64,000 nt of DNA from Euzebya sp. (GTDB taxonomy: Bacteria > Actinomycetota > Nitriliruptoria > Euzebyales > Euzebyaceae), in contig NZ_CAXQBR010000003.1 of assembly GCF_964222135.1 (NCBI RefSeq), positions 182,687 to 246,686 on the forward strand, written 5' to 3'. Positions 52,896 to 61,205 of the stretch are shown here, piece after piece. The position numbers and the translations under genes were made by a program. Position 1 is the stretch's first letter; each line of letters starts with the position of its first letter. The notes beneath the pieces were generated by a model that did not search any database, was not told the origin of the DNA, and saw only the letters and a program-made list of their open reading frames with translations.

Positions 52896-53210
52896 ATGGC
52901 GATCCGAACCACCACCACGGGCACGGCCACGATCCCTCCCGACGGCGACGCCGACGCGGTGGCCGATGCCCTGCTCGAGCGCTACCGTGCCCTACCGGCT
53001 TTCATCACCGTCCAGCAGGCCGCCGACGTCATCGGGATCAGCCGCAGCAGCGCCTACCGCGCCGTCGACCGCGGCGACCTCCCCGTCGTCCGGTTCTCGG
53101 GCCGCCTGCACGTCCCGGTTGCGGTCCTCCTCGCCCTCATGGGCCTCACCGAGCCACCACCCACCGCGGCCATGCAGTGGCTCGACCAGCTGGCGCCCGA
53201 CAAGAGCTGA
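52896..53210 (+). CDS. Small HTH protein, AlpA/excisionase-like
   Basis: A 104-residue protein with AAGGAG before ATG 52896. The C-terminal MerR/AlpA-type HTH is FITVQQAADVIGISRSSAYR then AVDRGDLPVVRFSGRLHVPV. The N-terminus (TTTTGTATIPPDGDADAVAD) is flexible. Located beside the convergent integrase gene, 11 bp between stops, the usual position of a recombination directionality factor. Confidence 0.78.
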   Translation: MAIRTTTTGTATIPPDGDADAVADALLERYRALPAFITVQQAADVIGISRSSAYRAVDRGDLPVVRFSGRLHVPVAVLLALMGLTEPPPTAAMQWLDQLAPDKS

Positions 53211-53221
53211 CCGGACGTGCG

Positions 53222-54454
53222 CTACTCGGGTCCGAGCAACACGCGTGCGAGCGTGTCGGCCTGGAGCCGGTCGTCCGCCGGAAGCGCATGGGCGTACGTG
53301 TCGAGCGTCATCCCGACGCTGGCATGCCCCAGCCGGCGTGACAGCGTCTTGACCTCGTGCCAGCCGGTGGCCTGTCGCAGTGCCGCCGTGGCGTAGGAGT
53401 GGCGGACGTCGTGCAGCCGCACCTTCGGCAGCCCGGCCGCACGGACGTGCCGCTCGAACCACTTCGAGACGCGCTCCGGGTTGATGAGCCCGCCGTCGGG
53501 CCAGGTGAAGACCGCCTCGGCGCGGGCGAAGCCACGGACGTCCTCCGGTTCGGCCTGCCAGCCTGGACCGGCGAGCAGCTGCCACTCGAGCTGCCGCTTG
53601 CGGTGCTCCTTCAGCGCCCGGACGGTCGATGGGTCCAGCGCGAGCGTCCTGGCCGATGCCTCCGACTTCGGCCGCGGCTTCCAGACCGCCTTGCCGTGCA
53701 GGCTGCCGAGGGTCTGGTTCACGGTCGCCAACCCGTTCACCAGGTCCAGGTCCGGCCAGCACAGCCCGAGGGCCTCGCCGCGCCGCAGCCCCGTCGTCGC
53801 GTACAGCAACCACAGCGCGTAGTACTCGTCGTCCTCGACGTGGCGGATGAACGCGCGCAGCTCCTCGACCGTCCACACCTCGGTGCGCGGACGATCAGCC
53901 CGGGGCCCGTCCACCACGTCGGCGACGTTGCGGACGACACGGTCCCACCGCACCGCGTCCGCGAGGGCTTTGTGGAGGATCCCGTGCAGGTTGGCCAGCG
54001 TCTTCGCCGACAGGCCGCGCCCGGCACGGCCGCCGGAGCGCTCCAGCTCGCTGTAGGCCCGCTCGAGGTGGGCTGGTGTCAGGTCCTGCAGCTTCACCGC
54101 GCCGATGGTCGGGACGAGGTAGGCGCGGATGTAGTCGGTGTAGCTCTGCCAGCTCGACACGCCGAGCCGGCCCCGCGATCGGCGTCCGCTGCCTGGCTGG
54201 CCGGGGGCCTTGGACGGCAGCCACTCGTCGAGGAGGAACTGCGCCACGGTCACCGAGTCCCGCGGGATCACGACGCCGCCGTCGGCCTGGACCATCAGGT
54301 CCCGGAGGGCCTTGGACGCGTCGCGTTGGGACTCGAAGCCCTGCTTGCGCTGCTGGCGGCGCTTGCCGGTCATCGGGTCGGCCGGCAGGTCGTAGACGTA
54401 CCCCCACCGGCGCGCGCCGCGCGCCGTTCGGTAGGAGTACACCGAGCCCTGCAT
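53222..54454 (-). CDS. int: Tyrosine integrase of the element
   Basis: A 410-residue phage-type integrase, start at ATG 54454 (MQGSVYSYRTARGARRW), since upstream starts lack context. Order: N-terminal arm-binding domain (about 1-55), SAM-like core-binding domain (VTVAQFLLDEWLPSKAPGQP...), catalytic domain with Arg in TTGLRRGEALGL (near 226), HDVRHSYAT (near 347) and nucleophile Tyr in LGHASVGMTLDTYAHAL (near 384). Its start lies 100 bp from the tRNA attachment site it would recognise. Confidence 0.93.
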   Translation of the reverse strand: MQGSVYSYRTARGARRWGYVYDLPADPMTGKRRQQRKQGFESQRDASKALRDLMVQADGGVVIPRDSVTVAQFLLDEWLPSKAPGQPGSGRRSRGRLGVSSWQSYTDYIRAYLVPTIGAVKLQDLTPAHLERAYSELERSGGRAGRGLSAKTLANLHGILHKALADAVRWDRVVRNVADVVDGPRADRPRTEVWTVEELRAFIRHVEDDEYYALWLLYATTGLRRGEALGLCWPDLDLVNGLATVNQTLGSLHGKAVWKPRPKSEASARTLALDPSTVRALKEHRKRQLEWQLLAGPGWQAEPEDVRGFARAEAVFTWPDGGLINPERVSKWFERHVRAAGLPKVRLHDVRHSYATAALRQATGWHEVKTLSRRLGHASVGMTLDTYAHALPADDRLQADTLARVLLGPE

Positions 54455-54476
54455 GTCCGAACTGTACGACGATTCT

Positions 54477-54496
54477 CGTGACAGATCTGTGACAGC
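54477..54496 (+). repeat. Possible integrase arm site, right copy
   Basis: CGTGACAGATCTGTGACAGC, with an internal TGACAGATCTGTGACA near-palindrome, matches the left copy at 43789-43808 in 18 of 20 bases. It lies between the integrase start and the right att repeat and may also overlap the integrase promoter. Confidence 0.42.
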
Positions 54497-54553
54497 AAAC
54501 TCATAACTAGAGGTGTTGTCTATATCGGCCAACCGCAAAACCCCTGGTCAGCG

Positions 54554-54608
54554 CGGTGCGCGAGGGGGGATTTGAACCCCCACACCCTTGCGGGCACTGG
54601 GACCTAAA
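54554..54608. repeat. Right attachment site within intact tRNA-Leu
   Basis: Second copy of the 55-bp repeat (see 43616-43670), here continuous with the 5' half of the tRNA. It covers from 3 bp beyond the tRNA 3' end to the anticodon loop. Confidence 0.93.
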
Positions 54609-54640
54609 CCCAGCGTGTCTGCCGATTCCACCACTCGCGC
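54557..54640 (-). tRNA. tRNA-Leu(UAG)
   Basis: An 84-nt tRNA with long variable arm. Acceptor GCGCGAG pairs with CTCGCGC, anticodon stem CTGGG/CCCAG surrounds loop TTTAGGT with anticodon UAG, the variable arm is GCCCGCAAGGGT, and the T arm is GGGGG-TTCAAAT-CCCCC. CCA is not encoded. Its 3' half is the integration target of the element. Confidence 0.95.
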
Positions 54641-54675
54641 GCGGGTCCGAAGGGTACGTCCGGGGGACCGGCGCC

Positions 54676-55311
54676 TCACCGCCAGGCGAAGACCGGCTCC
54701 TCGACGTCCGCCACCGAGGTGCGGCGGTCCCGCAGGACCCACTCGGCGAACTGGTGGATCACCGCCGCGGTCGGGGCGTACACGTGGTGGCGGCCGAGGT
54801 GCACCGACAGGACCGGGCGGTCGCTCTGGGGGATCCGCTCCCACATCGCCGACCCCTCCCGACCGACGTGGGCGAGGGGGACCCGGTGCACCGAGGCGAT
54901 CTCCCGCGGACTCGCGACCACCGGCCGCTGGGCCGGGCACCACACCACGAAGGGGGAGAGGTGGAAGCCCGACCGGGTGACGTAGTCGTCCATCCGGCCC
55001 AGCACCTCGACGGCCTCGAGCCCGACCTCCTCCGCCAGCTCGCGCACGGCCGCCTGCTCCGCGGTCTCCCCGACGTCGACCGACCCGCCGGGCAGCCCCC
55101 ACTGGTGGCGGTGGCTCCCCACCCCTCCCCGGCGGCACAGGACCATCGCGGCGTCGCCACCCTCCCCCTCCACCAGCGCGACGCAGACCGCCGCCGCCCG
55201 CAGCCCGTCCCCGTCGACCGCCACCGGCGCGGCTGCGGCCAACCGGGCCCGGGCCGCTGCTCGCAACCGGTCGTCGAAGGGGACCGGACCGGGGGAGGGG
55301 TGCGGTGCCAC
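54676..55311 (-). CDS. Nudix hydrolase
   Basis: About 211 residues from GTG 55311 (VAPHPSPGPVPFDDRLRAAA); GTG 55329 is an alternative. The Nudix box GLPGGSVDVGETAEQAAVRE followed by LAEEVGLEA is complete (G-x5-E-x7-REVxEExGU). C-terminal region has REIASVHRVPLAHV and GRHHVYAPTAAVIHQFAEWV, typical of CoA pyrophosphatase-like actinobacterial Nudix enzymes, although their specific motif is not clear. It hydrolyses a nucleoside diphosphate linked to X. Confidence 0.85.
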   Translation of the reverse strand: MAPHPSPGPVPFDDRLRAAARARLAAAAPVAVDGDGLRAAAVCVALVEGEGGDAAMVLCRRGGVGSHRHQWGLPGGSVDVGETAEQAAVRELAEEVGLEAVEVLGRMDDYVTRSGFHLSPFVVWCPAQRPVVASPREIASVHRVPLAHVGREGSAMWERIPQSDRPVLSVHLGRHHVYAPTAAVIHQFAEWVLRDRRTSVADVEEPVFAWR

Positions 55312-55399
55312 CCGGACGAGCCTAGCCACCACGCCCGGCGTGGCGGTCGGTACGCTCCTGCGGCCCTGCAGCACGACCGGCGGAACCGGAGCAGTCCCG

Positions 55400-57877
55400 A
55401 TGCCACAGCTGACACGTCGCGCGTTGCTCCGGACGTCTGCCGTCGCCGCCGTCGCGGGTGGGCTGACCGCCACCGCTGGCCCCGCACCCGCGAGCGCCCA
55501 GACCCCGAGCGCCGGTGAGGACTGGGTCCGCGTCGTCCTCATCACCATCGACGGCCTGCGACCCGACGAGGTGTGGCAGATGCCGACCCTCGCCCAGCTG
55601 GCGACGGACGGGTGGTACTTCCCGCACTCCCGCGCCCAGATGATCGCCGAGACGACGCCCAACCACGTCTCGATGATCACCGGCATGCGTGCCGACCGGC
55701 ACGGGATGCCCGGCAACGCCGTGGCGTACCTGCCCGACGACGTCGGGCTCGAGCCGCGGTACCTGCAGTGCGACTCGATCTACTCCCTGATCGCCCGGCA
55801 GGCACCGGACCTGGTGGCCGCCGCCGCCACGTCGAAGGAGTACGTGGTCGCGATGACCCGCCACCGCCGGGTGGACCCGCAGACGACCGACGCCGATGCG
55901 GTCAACGACCCGTTCATCGTCCCGGTCTCGGGCGCGGCGGTGGACGCCGAGGTCGGGGCCGATGCCGTCGCGTTCCTGGCCGAGCTCGGGCCGGACCTGC
56001 TGTGGATGTCCCTCGGCGACGTCGACCGGGTCGGCCACGTCGACCCGACCGGCTCCCTCGGGGACCCGACCGGCCTGCCCCCGGCCCTGCGGACCGTGAC
56101 CTTGCAGACCGCCGACGCCCAGGTCCGCCAGCTCGTCGACGCCCTGCAGGCCGACGGCGGCTGGGACCGGACGGTCCTCCTCGTAACCGCCGACCACTCG
56201 ATGGACTGGTCCCTCCCCGACGCGATCGTCACCCTTTCGCCGGCGTTCGACGAGATCCCCGGCCTGGCCGGGCAGTACGGGGCCGCGCAGAACGGCGGGG
56301 CGTGCACCTACTGGCTGCTCGCTCCCGAGGCCGCCGGCGCCGCGGACCTGCTGGCGGCCATGCGCGAGGTCGCCCTGGCCACCGAGGGGGTCGTCGAGGG
56401 CTGGTACACCCACCCCAACCCTGCCGACGGCGGGGAGCAGCACTGGGTGGGCGCGACCCGGCCGGACTGGGGGCTGACGGGCGACCGGGTCGGGGACCTG
56501 GTCGTCGTGGTCGCCGACGGCTACCGCATCACCGAGCCCACACCCCTGTCCAACCCGATCCCCGGCAACCACGGGCACGTCGTCACGTTGCCGATCCCCC
56601 AGATCGTCGCCGGCGGCTGGGACGGCCTGCGGGCAAACGACGCCGCACCGGCCACCCCCCTGGACCCCGTCGAGGACGGCCCCGCCGATGACGTCCGCGA
56701 CCCCTCCCAGGGCGAGAACATCGACATCGCGCCGACGATCGCCTGGCTGCTCGGCCTGCACCCCCCGCCTGGCGGGTTCGACGGTCGGGTCTGGACCGAG
56801 GCCTTCGACCGCCGACCGGCCACCCGGCTGCCGGTGGCCGACGTGCCCAACGTCCCCCACCTCGATCGCGTCGGCGGCGAGGACCGGATCGCCACCGCCG
56901 TCGCGTTGAGCGTCGGCACCTTCCCCGACCCGGTCACGGTCGACGGCCTGGTGGTCGCCGCCGCGGGGGACTTCCCCGACGCGCTCGCCGCGACCCCCCT
57001 CGCCGCCGCCCTCGGCGGCCCGCTGCTGCTGACCGGCACCGATGCTCTCGACGACCGCACGGCCGCGGAGATCGCGCGGCTGGCCCCCTCCACGGTGGCG
57101 GTCGTCGGCGGCCCCGCGGCCGTCGCCGAGGCGGTCCTCGCCGCCATCGCCGACGTCGGCGTCGAGGACGTGGTCAGGGTCGCCGGTGCCTCTCGCTACG
57201 CGACGGCCGCGGCCATCGCCACCGCGGTGGGGCAGGTGACCACCGGGCAGGGTCTGGACGCGGGCGCGCCACCGCAGCCGGCGGGGGAGGAGGGGGCGGG
57301 CCTGCCGGAGGGGTTCACGCCTGACGTGGTGCTCGCGAGCGGGACCGCGTTCCCCGATGCCCTCGTCGCCGGGCCCCTGGCGGCGGGGTCGGGTCGGGTG
57401 ATCCTGCTGACCGGGGCCGACGAGGTGCCCCCCGCCACCCGGGCCGCCGTGGAGGCCCTGGCGCCCGCGCGGGTCCTCATCGCCGGTGGGGTCGCTGCCG
57501 TCAGCGAGGCTGTCGAGGCAGAGGTGGGGGAGGGGCGGGTCACCGAGCGGCTCGGTGGTGCGGACCGCTTCGCCACCGCGGCTGCGCTGGTGGAGCGGAC
57601 GGTCCGAGAGGGGGGCCACACCGACCGGGCGTTCCTGGTGTCGGGGGACGACTTCCCCGACGCGCTCGCCGCCGGGGCGTCCGTCGCTGCGCTCGGCGGG
57701 ATGCTGCTCCCGCTCGCCGCCGGCAGGGACCTGTCCGCGTCGGGTGCCGTCGCCGACCTGCTCGAGCGTCGGGCCGACGGGCTGGTCGCGGTGACGGTCG
57801 TGGGCGGCGAGGCGGCGGTCAGCGCCGCGCTGGCCGATGCGGTGGCTGAACGGCTGCTCGCGGTCCGGGCGCGTTAG
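55400..57877 (+). CDS. Tat-exported alkaline phosphatase-superfamily phosphodiesterase with cell-wall-binding repeats
   Basis: An 825-residue exported protein. The Tat signal is RRALLRTSAVAAVAGGLTAT. The first 460 residues are a type I phosphodiesterase/nucleotide pyrophosphatase-like domain: VLITIDGLRPDEVWQMPTLA (metal-binding Asp), ETTPNHVSMITG (nucleophile Thr), VTADHSMDW and PIPGNHGHVVTLPI. From about 490 on there are three cell-wall-binding repeat 2 units (GGEDRIATAVALS, AGASRYATAAAIATA, GGADRFATAAALVE). It probably cleaves phosphodiester or phosphate esters while held at the envelope. Confidence 0.85.
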   Translation: MPQLTRRALLRTSAVAAVAGGLTATAGPAPASAQTPSAGEDWVRVVLITIDGLRPDEVWQMPTLAQLATDGWYFPHSRAQMIAETTPNHVSMITGMRADRHGMPGNAVAYLPDDVGLEPRYLQCDSIYSLIARQAPDLVAAAATSKEYVVAMTRHRRVDPQTTDADAVNDPFIVPVSGAAVDAEVGADAVAFLAELGPDLLWMSLGDVDRVGHVDPTGSLGDPTGLPPALRTVTLQTADAQVRQLVDALQADGGWDRTVLLVTADHSMDWSLPDAIVTLSPAFDEIPGLAGQYGAAQNGGACTYWLLAPEAAGAADLLAAMREVALATEGVVEGWYTHPNPADGGEQHWVGATRPDWGLTGDRVGDLVVVVADGYRITEPTPLSNPIPGNHGHVVTLPIPQIVAGGWDGLRANDAAPATPLDPVEDGPADDVRDPSQGENIDIAPTIAWLLGLHPPPGGFDGRVWTEAFDRRPATRLPVADVPNVPHLDRVGGEDRIATAVALSVGTFPDPVTVDGLVVAAAGDFPDALAATPLAAALGGPLLLTGTDALDDRTAAEIARLAPSTVAVVGGPAAVAEAVLAAIADVGVEDVVRVAGASRYATAAAIATAVGQVTTGQGLDAGAPPQPAGEEGAGLPEGFTPDVVLASGTAFPDALVAGPLAAGSGRVILLTGADEVPPATRAAVEALAPARVLIAGGVAAVSEAVEAEVGEGRVTERLGGADRFATAAALVERTVREGGHTDRAFLVSGDDFPDALAAGASVAALGGMLLPLAAGRDLSASGAVADLLERRADGLVAVTVVGGEAAVSAALADAVAERLLAVRAR

Positions 57878-58086
57878 CCGGTCGGCGCGTCGGACTGCGC
57901 CGCGAGCGCGATCCACATGGCCTGGTGCGCCCGGATCTCGTCGGTGATCCCGGCGAGCGCCTGGAACGTCGCGTCGAACCCGAACTCCGCCAGCAGCACG
58001 TCGACGGCGTGGTCGAGGTCGGTGGCGTAGCGGATCACCACCGCGACGGTGCGGGTGGTGCTGTCGGTGCGGAGCTCGTGGTCCAT
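57874..58086 (-). CDS. Small hypothetical protein, third member of the GxDA family
   Basis: A 70-residue protein, MDHELRTDSTTRTVAVVIRY, with VDVLLAEFGFDATFQALAGI followed by a hydrophobic helix (RAHQAMWIALAAQS). It matches the two genes at 3404-3637 and 3759-3995 in spacing and motif. Start at 58086 gives the common length; the frame is open to 58254. Its stop overlaps that of the phosphodiesterase gene. Function unknown. Confidence 0.58.
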   Translation of the reverse strand: MDHELRTDSTTRTVAVVIRYATDLDHAVDVLLAEFGFDATFQALAGITDEIRAHQAMWIALAAQSDAPTG

Positions 58087-58241
58087 CGGCAGGTCCAACG
58101 ACGGGGGGAGCCGGCCATCACGGTCGGGGGAGCAATTTTCGTGCGGACGTGTGAACCTTGTGGTTCGCTCATGCGTCATAACGGGCGTGACGGGGGTCAG
58201 GGCTGCTGACCTCGCAACTCGACCGGATTGCTTCCCCACAC

Positions 58242-59348
58242 ATGAAGAGAACACTCCTCATCGCCCTCGCGACGGTTGCCGCGGTGGCCGGAGTCGCCTC
58301 GGCCGCGGTGCTGAGCGGCGGGCTCCCCACCGGCCGCGGCCCGACCGAGGAGCCGACCGTCGTCGCGGTGCCCGAGCCCACGACCGAGGCGCCCGCGACA
58401 CCGACGGCCACGCCGACGCCGGTGGCGACCACGCCGCCGGCGCCGGTGCCGACGACCGAGCCGCCGTCCGGCGAGACGCCCGACGACCAGGTCGCCCACG
58501 TCCAGCAGCGCCTCACCGACCTCGGCTACTACGTCGGGGCGATCGACGGTGCGGCCGGACCCGCCACCGCGAGCGCGGTGCAGGCCTTCCAGAAGGTGCA
58601 GGGGCTCGTCGCCGACGGCGTGATCGGGCCGAACACCGTCGCGGCGCTCGAGTCGCCCGTCATCCCGGAGCTGCGGGGCGGCCCGGCGAACCGCATCGAG
58701 GTCGACCTCGACGATCAGGTGCTCTACCTCGTCCAGGGCGGGGAGCTGGCGCGGATCCTCCCGATCTCATCTGGTTCGGGGGAGACGTACTCGACCGCCG
58801 GCGGCGGGTCCGCGGTGTCGTTGACGCCGGTCGGGTCCTTCACCGTCGAGCGCCACATCCGAGGGGTCCGCAACGCGCCGCTCGGCACGCTGTACGACCC
58901 GATGTACTTCCACCGGGGCTGGGCGATCCACGGGTCGAACTCCGTGCCCGCCTACCCGGCATCCCACGGGTGCGTCCGGGTCACCCGTGCCGACGCCCAG
59001 TGGCTCTTCGACCGCGTGCCGATCGGCATGTCGGTGGAGGTCTACGGCAACACGAACGCGTTCAGCCCCGCCCTCGGCGAGTCCGCCGGCACCGCGACGC
59101 CCGCAGGGGACACCGCGGACACGACCCCGGACGACGGCATCCAGACCGAGGAGCCGACCGCGCCGGCGCCCTCGCCGACCGCGCAGCCGACCACCCCGGC
59201 GCCGGCCCCGACGACCCCTCCGCCCCCTCCGGAGCCGGAGCCCACCACGCCCGCGCCCAGCACCGAGCCGACACCGGCACCGACGCCCACCCCGCCGCCG
59301 GCGCCCGCGATCTCCCGGCCGCCGACGGTGCCGGACAGCTCGGGCTGA
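58242..59348 (+). CDS. L,D-transpeptidase (YkuD) with peptidoglycan-binding domain
   Basis: A 368-residue secreted protein. Signal sequence MKRTLLIALATVAAVAGVAS, a Thr/Pro-rich linker, PG_binding_1 (VQQRLTDLGYYVGAIDGAAG..VQAFQKVQG, about 85-140), then YkuD (IEVDLDDQVLYLVQGGELAR, IHGSNSV, and the catalytic ASHGCVRV with Cys near 245). The C-terminal 90 residues are a Pro/Thr/Ala-rich, wall-associated tail. It makes 3-3 cross-links in peptidoglycan or anchors proteins. Confidence 0.92.
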   Translation: MKRTLLIALATVAAVAGVASAAVLSGGLPTGRGPTEEPTVVAVPEPTTEAPATPTATPTPVATTPPAPVPTTEPPSGETPDDQVAHVQQRLTDLGYYVGAIDGAAGPATASAVQAFQKVQGLVADGVIGPNTVAALESPVIPELRGGPANRIEVDLDDQVLYLVQGGELARILPISSGSGETYSTAGGGSAVSLTPVGSFTVERHIRGVRNAPLGTLYDPMYFHRGWAIHGSNSVPAYPASHGCVRVTRADAQWLFDRVPIGMSVEVYGNTNAFSPALGESAGTATPAGDTADTTPDDGIQTEEPTAPAPSPTAQPTTPAPAPTTPPPPPEPEPTTPAPSTEPTPAPTPTPPPAPAISRPPTVPDSSG

Positions 59349-59363
59349 GCCTCGGGCGTGCGG

Positions 59364-60134
59364 TCAGCCGAAGAGGGACTGCTGGCCGTCGAGCGACGCG
59401 TGGCCGAGCCCCACGACGGCGGCGTCCGACTCGTCGTCGACCGGTTCGAGAAGGGACGGCTCGTTGGTGCGGACCGAGTTGACGCGCGTCGAGACCCGGT
59501 AGCGCTCGACGGCGTCGTCCGGGGCGGGGTCGAGCAGCGCCTTCAGGTTCCCGGGGTCGGCCTGGGGGTCGAGCCACGCGTCCCACTCCTCGCGCTCGAG
59601 GACGACCGGCATGCGGTCGTGGACGTCCTCGAGGGTGTGGTTGGCGTCGGTGGTCAGGATCGAGCAGGTCAGCAGGCGGTGGCCGTCGGACGTCGAGCGG
59701 TCCCGCCAGGTCGACCAGATGCCGGCGAAGACCATCGGCTCGCCGTCGGTGCGGTGGACGAACCAGGGGAGGCGCTGGCCGTCGAGCTTCTGCCACTCGA
59801 AGAAGCCGTCGGCGGGCAGCAGGCAGCGGCGCTGCTCGAAGGACTCCGCGAACGCGGACTTCGTGGCGACGGTCTCGGCGCGGGCGTTGATCATCCGCGC
59901 GCCGATCTTCGGGTCCTCGGCCCAGAAGGGGACCAGGCCCCAGCGGAACCCCGTCAGCACGAGCTGTCCGTCGTGGCGCACCAGGGCGGGGACCTGGTCG
60001 GTCGGGGCGACGTTGTAGCTCGCCGGGCCGTCCCAGCGGACCCGCTCGTCCCGGCTCCGGGGGTCGCGCTCGTCGAGCATGAAGAAGGCGACCAGGCCGT
60101 CGGCGTCCTTCGTCGCCACGTAGCGTCCGCACAT
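59364..60134 (-). CDS. SRAP domain protein (HMCES/YedK type)
   Basis: A 256-residue SOS-response-associated peptidase-fold protein. Start at ATG 60134 gives MCGRYVATKDADGLVAFFML, so the catalytic Cys is residue 2 as required. Conserved GLVPFWAEDPKIGARMINAR, CLLPADGFFEWQKLDGQRLP and AGIWSTWRDRS are present, and MPVVLEREEWDAWLD closes the fold. It forms a covalent crosslink with abasic sites in single-stranded DNA and protects them. An upstream in-frame GTG at 60140 would block the Cys. Confidence 0.92.
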   Translation of the reverse strand: MCGRYVATKDADGLVAFFMLDERDPRSRDERVRWDGPASYNVAPTDQVPALVRHDGQLVLTGFRWGLVPFWAEDPKIGARMINARAETVATKSAFAESFEQRRCLLPADGFFEWQKLDGQRLPWFVHRTDGEPMVFAGIWSTWRDRSTSDGHRLLTCSILTTDANHTLEDVHDRMPVVLEREEWDAWLDPQADPGNLKALLDPAPDDAVERYRVSTRVNSVRTNEPSLLEPVDDESDAAVVGLGHASLDGQQSLFG

Positions 60135-60184
60135 GCCCACAGGGTAGGCGGGGGAGTGTCACAGGCGGGTGCTTCGATGGGTGC

Positions 60185-60625
60185 GTGGATGAGACCAGGA
60201 CGTGCACCGGATGCGGGCAGGCGAAGCCGCCCGCGGACTTCGCGTGGAAGGACCGGGCGAGGGGGACGCGTCGCTCGAGGTGTCGGGGGTGCATGCGGGC
60301 GTATCAGCACGAGTGGTACCAGCGGAGCGGCGCGGTCCACAGGAGCCGCTCTGCGGCGCGCCGGCGTGTCCTGAAGGCGGTGAACGCCCAGGTGATCGCC
60401 GAGGCGAAGGCGGTGCCGTGCACCGACTGCGGTCGGTGGTGGCACCCCTACCAACTCGACTTCGACCACGTGCGGGACACCAAGGACTTCGACATCGGTT
60501 CCGCCCGCAACCACGTGCCGACCGAACGGCTGGTGCAGGAGATCGCCAAGTGCGAGGTCGTCTGCGCGGTGTGCCACCGGGTGCGCACGGCTGCCAGGGC
60601 GGCCGAGAGGAGGTCACCGGCATGA
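60185..60625 (+). CDS. HNH-type zinc-binding protein, first of a tandem pair
   Basis: A 146-residue protein from GTG 60185. A first Cys knuckle is CTGCGQAKPPADFAWKDRAR, with CRGCMRAYQHEWYQR; a second region has PCTDCGRWWHPYQLDFDHVR and KCEVVCAVCHRVRT, the HNH-like Cys/His set. Homologous along its length to the downstream gene. Overlap with it is ATGA. Likely a nuclease or nucleic-acid-binding protein; not demonstrated. Confidence 0.75.
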   Translation: MDETRTCTGCGQAKPPADFAWKDRARGTRRSRCRGCMRAYQHEWYQRSGAVHRSRSAARRRVLKAVNAQVIAEAKAVPCTDCGRWWHPYQLDFDHVRDTKDFDIGSARNHVPTERLVQEIAKCEVVCAVCHRVRTAARAAERRSPA

Positions 60626-61068
60626 AGGTGTGCTCGACCTGCGGTGCGGCCAAGCCCCTCGAGGCGTTCCACCGCCACCGTGGCCGTGCGGACGGGCGGC
60701 AGACGACCTGCAAGGAGTGCAAGGCGACCTACAACCGGCGGTACTACCGCACGGAGGGGCATCGCCACGTCGAGGTCCGCAGTCGCCACCGCGCGGCCCT
60801 CCGGGAAGCGGTGGCGGAGCTCATCCGGCGCGCGAAGGCGGTGCCCTGCGCGGACTGCCACCGCGTCCTCCCCGTCGAGGCGATGGACCTCGACCACGTG
60901 CGGGGTGCGAAGCGGGGCGACGCCCAGGCGATGCGCAGCCGCATGGGCCGGAGCTCGGTGCACGCTGAGCTCGCCAAGTGCGACGTCGTCTGCGCGAACT
61001 GCCACCGCGCCCGCACGTACGAACGGCGGGTGCGCGATCCGATCCTGCGCGCCTACGGCTGGCTCTGA
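60622..61068 (+). CDS. HNH-type zinc-binding protein, second of a tandem pair
   Basis: A 148-residue protein from ATG 60622 with GGAGG 9-13 nt upstream, overlapping the first gene's stop (ATGA). CSTCGAAKPLEAFHRHRGRA and CKECKATYNRRYY form the first knuckle; PCADCHRVLPVEAMDLDHVR and KCDVVCANCHRARTYE the HNH-like set. It is a paralogue of the gene before it, so the pair arose by tandem duplication. It ends 2 bp before tRNA-Lys on the other strand. Confidence 0.76.
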   Translation: MKVCSTCGAAKPLEAFHRHRGRADGRQTTCKECKATYNRRYYRTEGHRHVEVRSRHRAALREAVAELIRRAKAVPCADCHRVLPVEAMDLDHVRGAKRGDAQAMRSRMGRSSVHAELAKCDVVCANCHRARTYERRVRDPILRAYGWL

Positions 61069-61069
61069 C

Positions 61070-61145
61070 TGGTGGGTCCCCGGGGGATCGAACCCCGAAC
61101 CGACGATTTAAGAGACCGTTGCTCTGCCAATTGAGCTAGAGACCC
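61070..61145 (-). tRNA. tRNA-Lys(CUU)
   Basis: A 76-nt tRNA with encoded CCA. Acceptor GGGTCTC/GGGACCC, D arm GCTC/GAGC, anticodon loop CTCTTAA giving anticodon CUU, T arm CGGGG-TTCGATC-CCCCG. All stems pair with only G-U exceptions. Confidence 0.95.
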
Positions 61146-61205
61146 GAACGGCGGAGGAGTGTAGCGGCCCGCCCCTGGCAGGACCACGGTGGCGTTCCTC
61201 CGGAG

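Larger units (their letters stand above)
43616..54608. mobile_element. Integrative mobilizable element in tRNA-Leu(UAG), about 11.0 kb
   Basis: Bounded by a perfect 55-bp direct repeat of the 3' half of tRNA-Leu. The right copy belongs to the intact tRNA; the left is an orphan fragment. A tyrosine integrase gene reads away from the intact tRNA, next to a small HTH gene, a MobF relaxase and cargo. There is no type IV secretion apparatus, no VirD4-type coupling protein and no replication initiator that I can recognise, so transfer would need a helper element. Parts of its left half use slightly lower GC than the host core. Confidence 0.88.
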
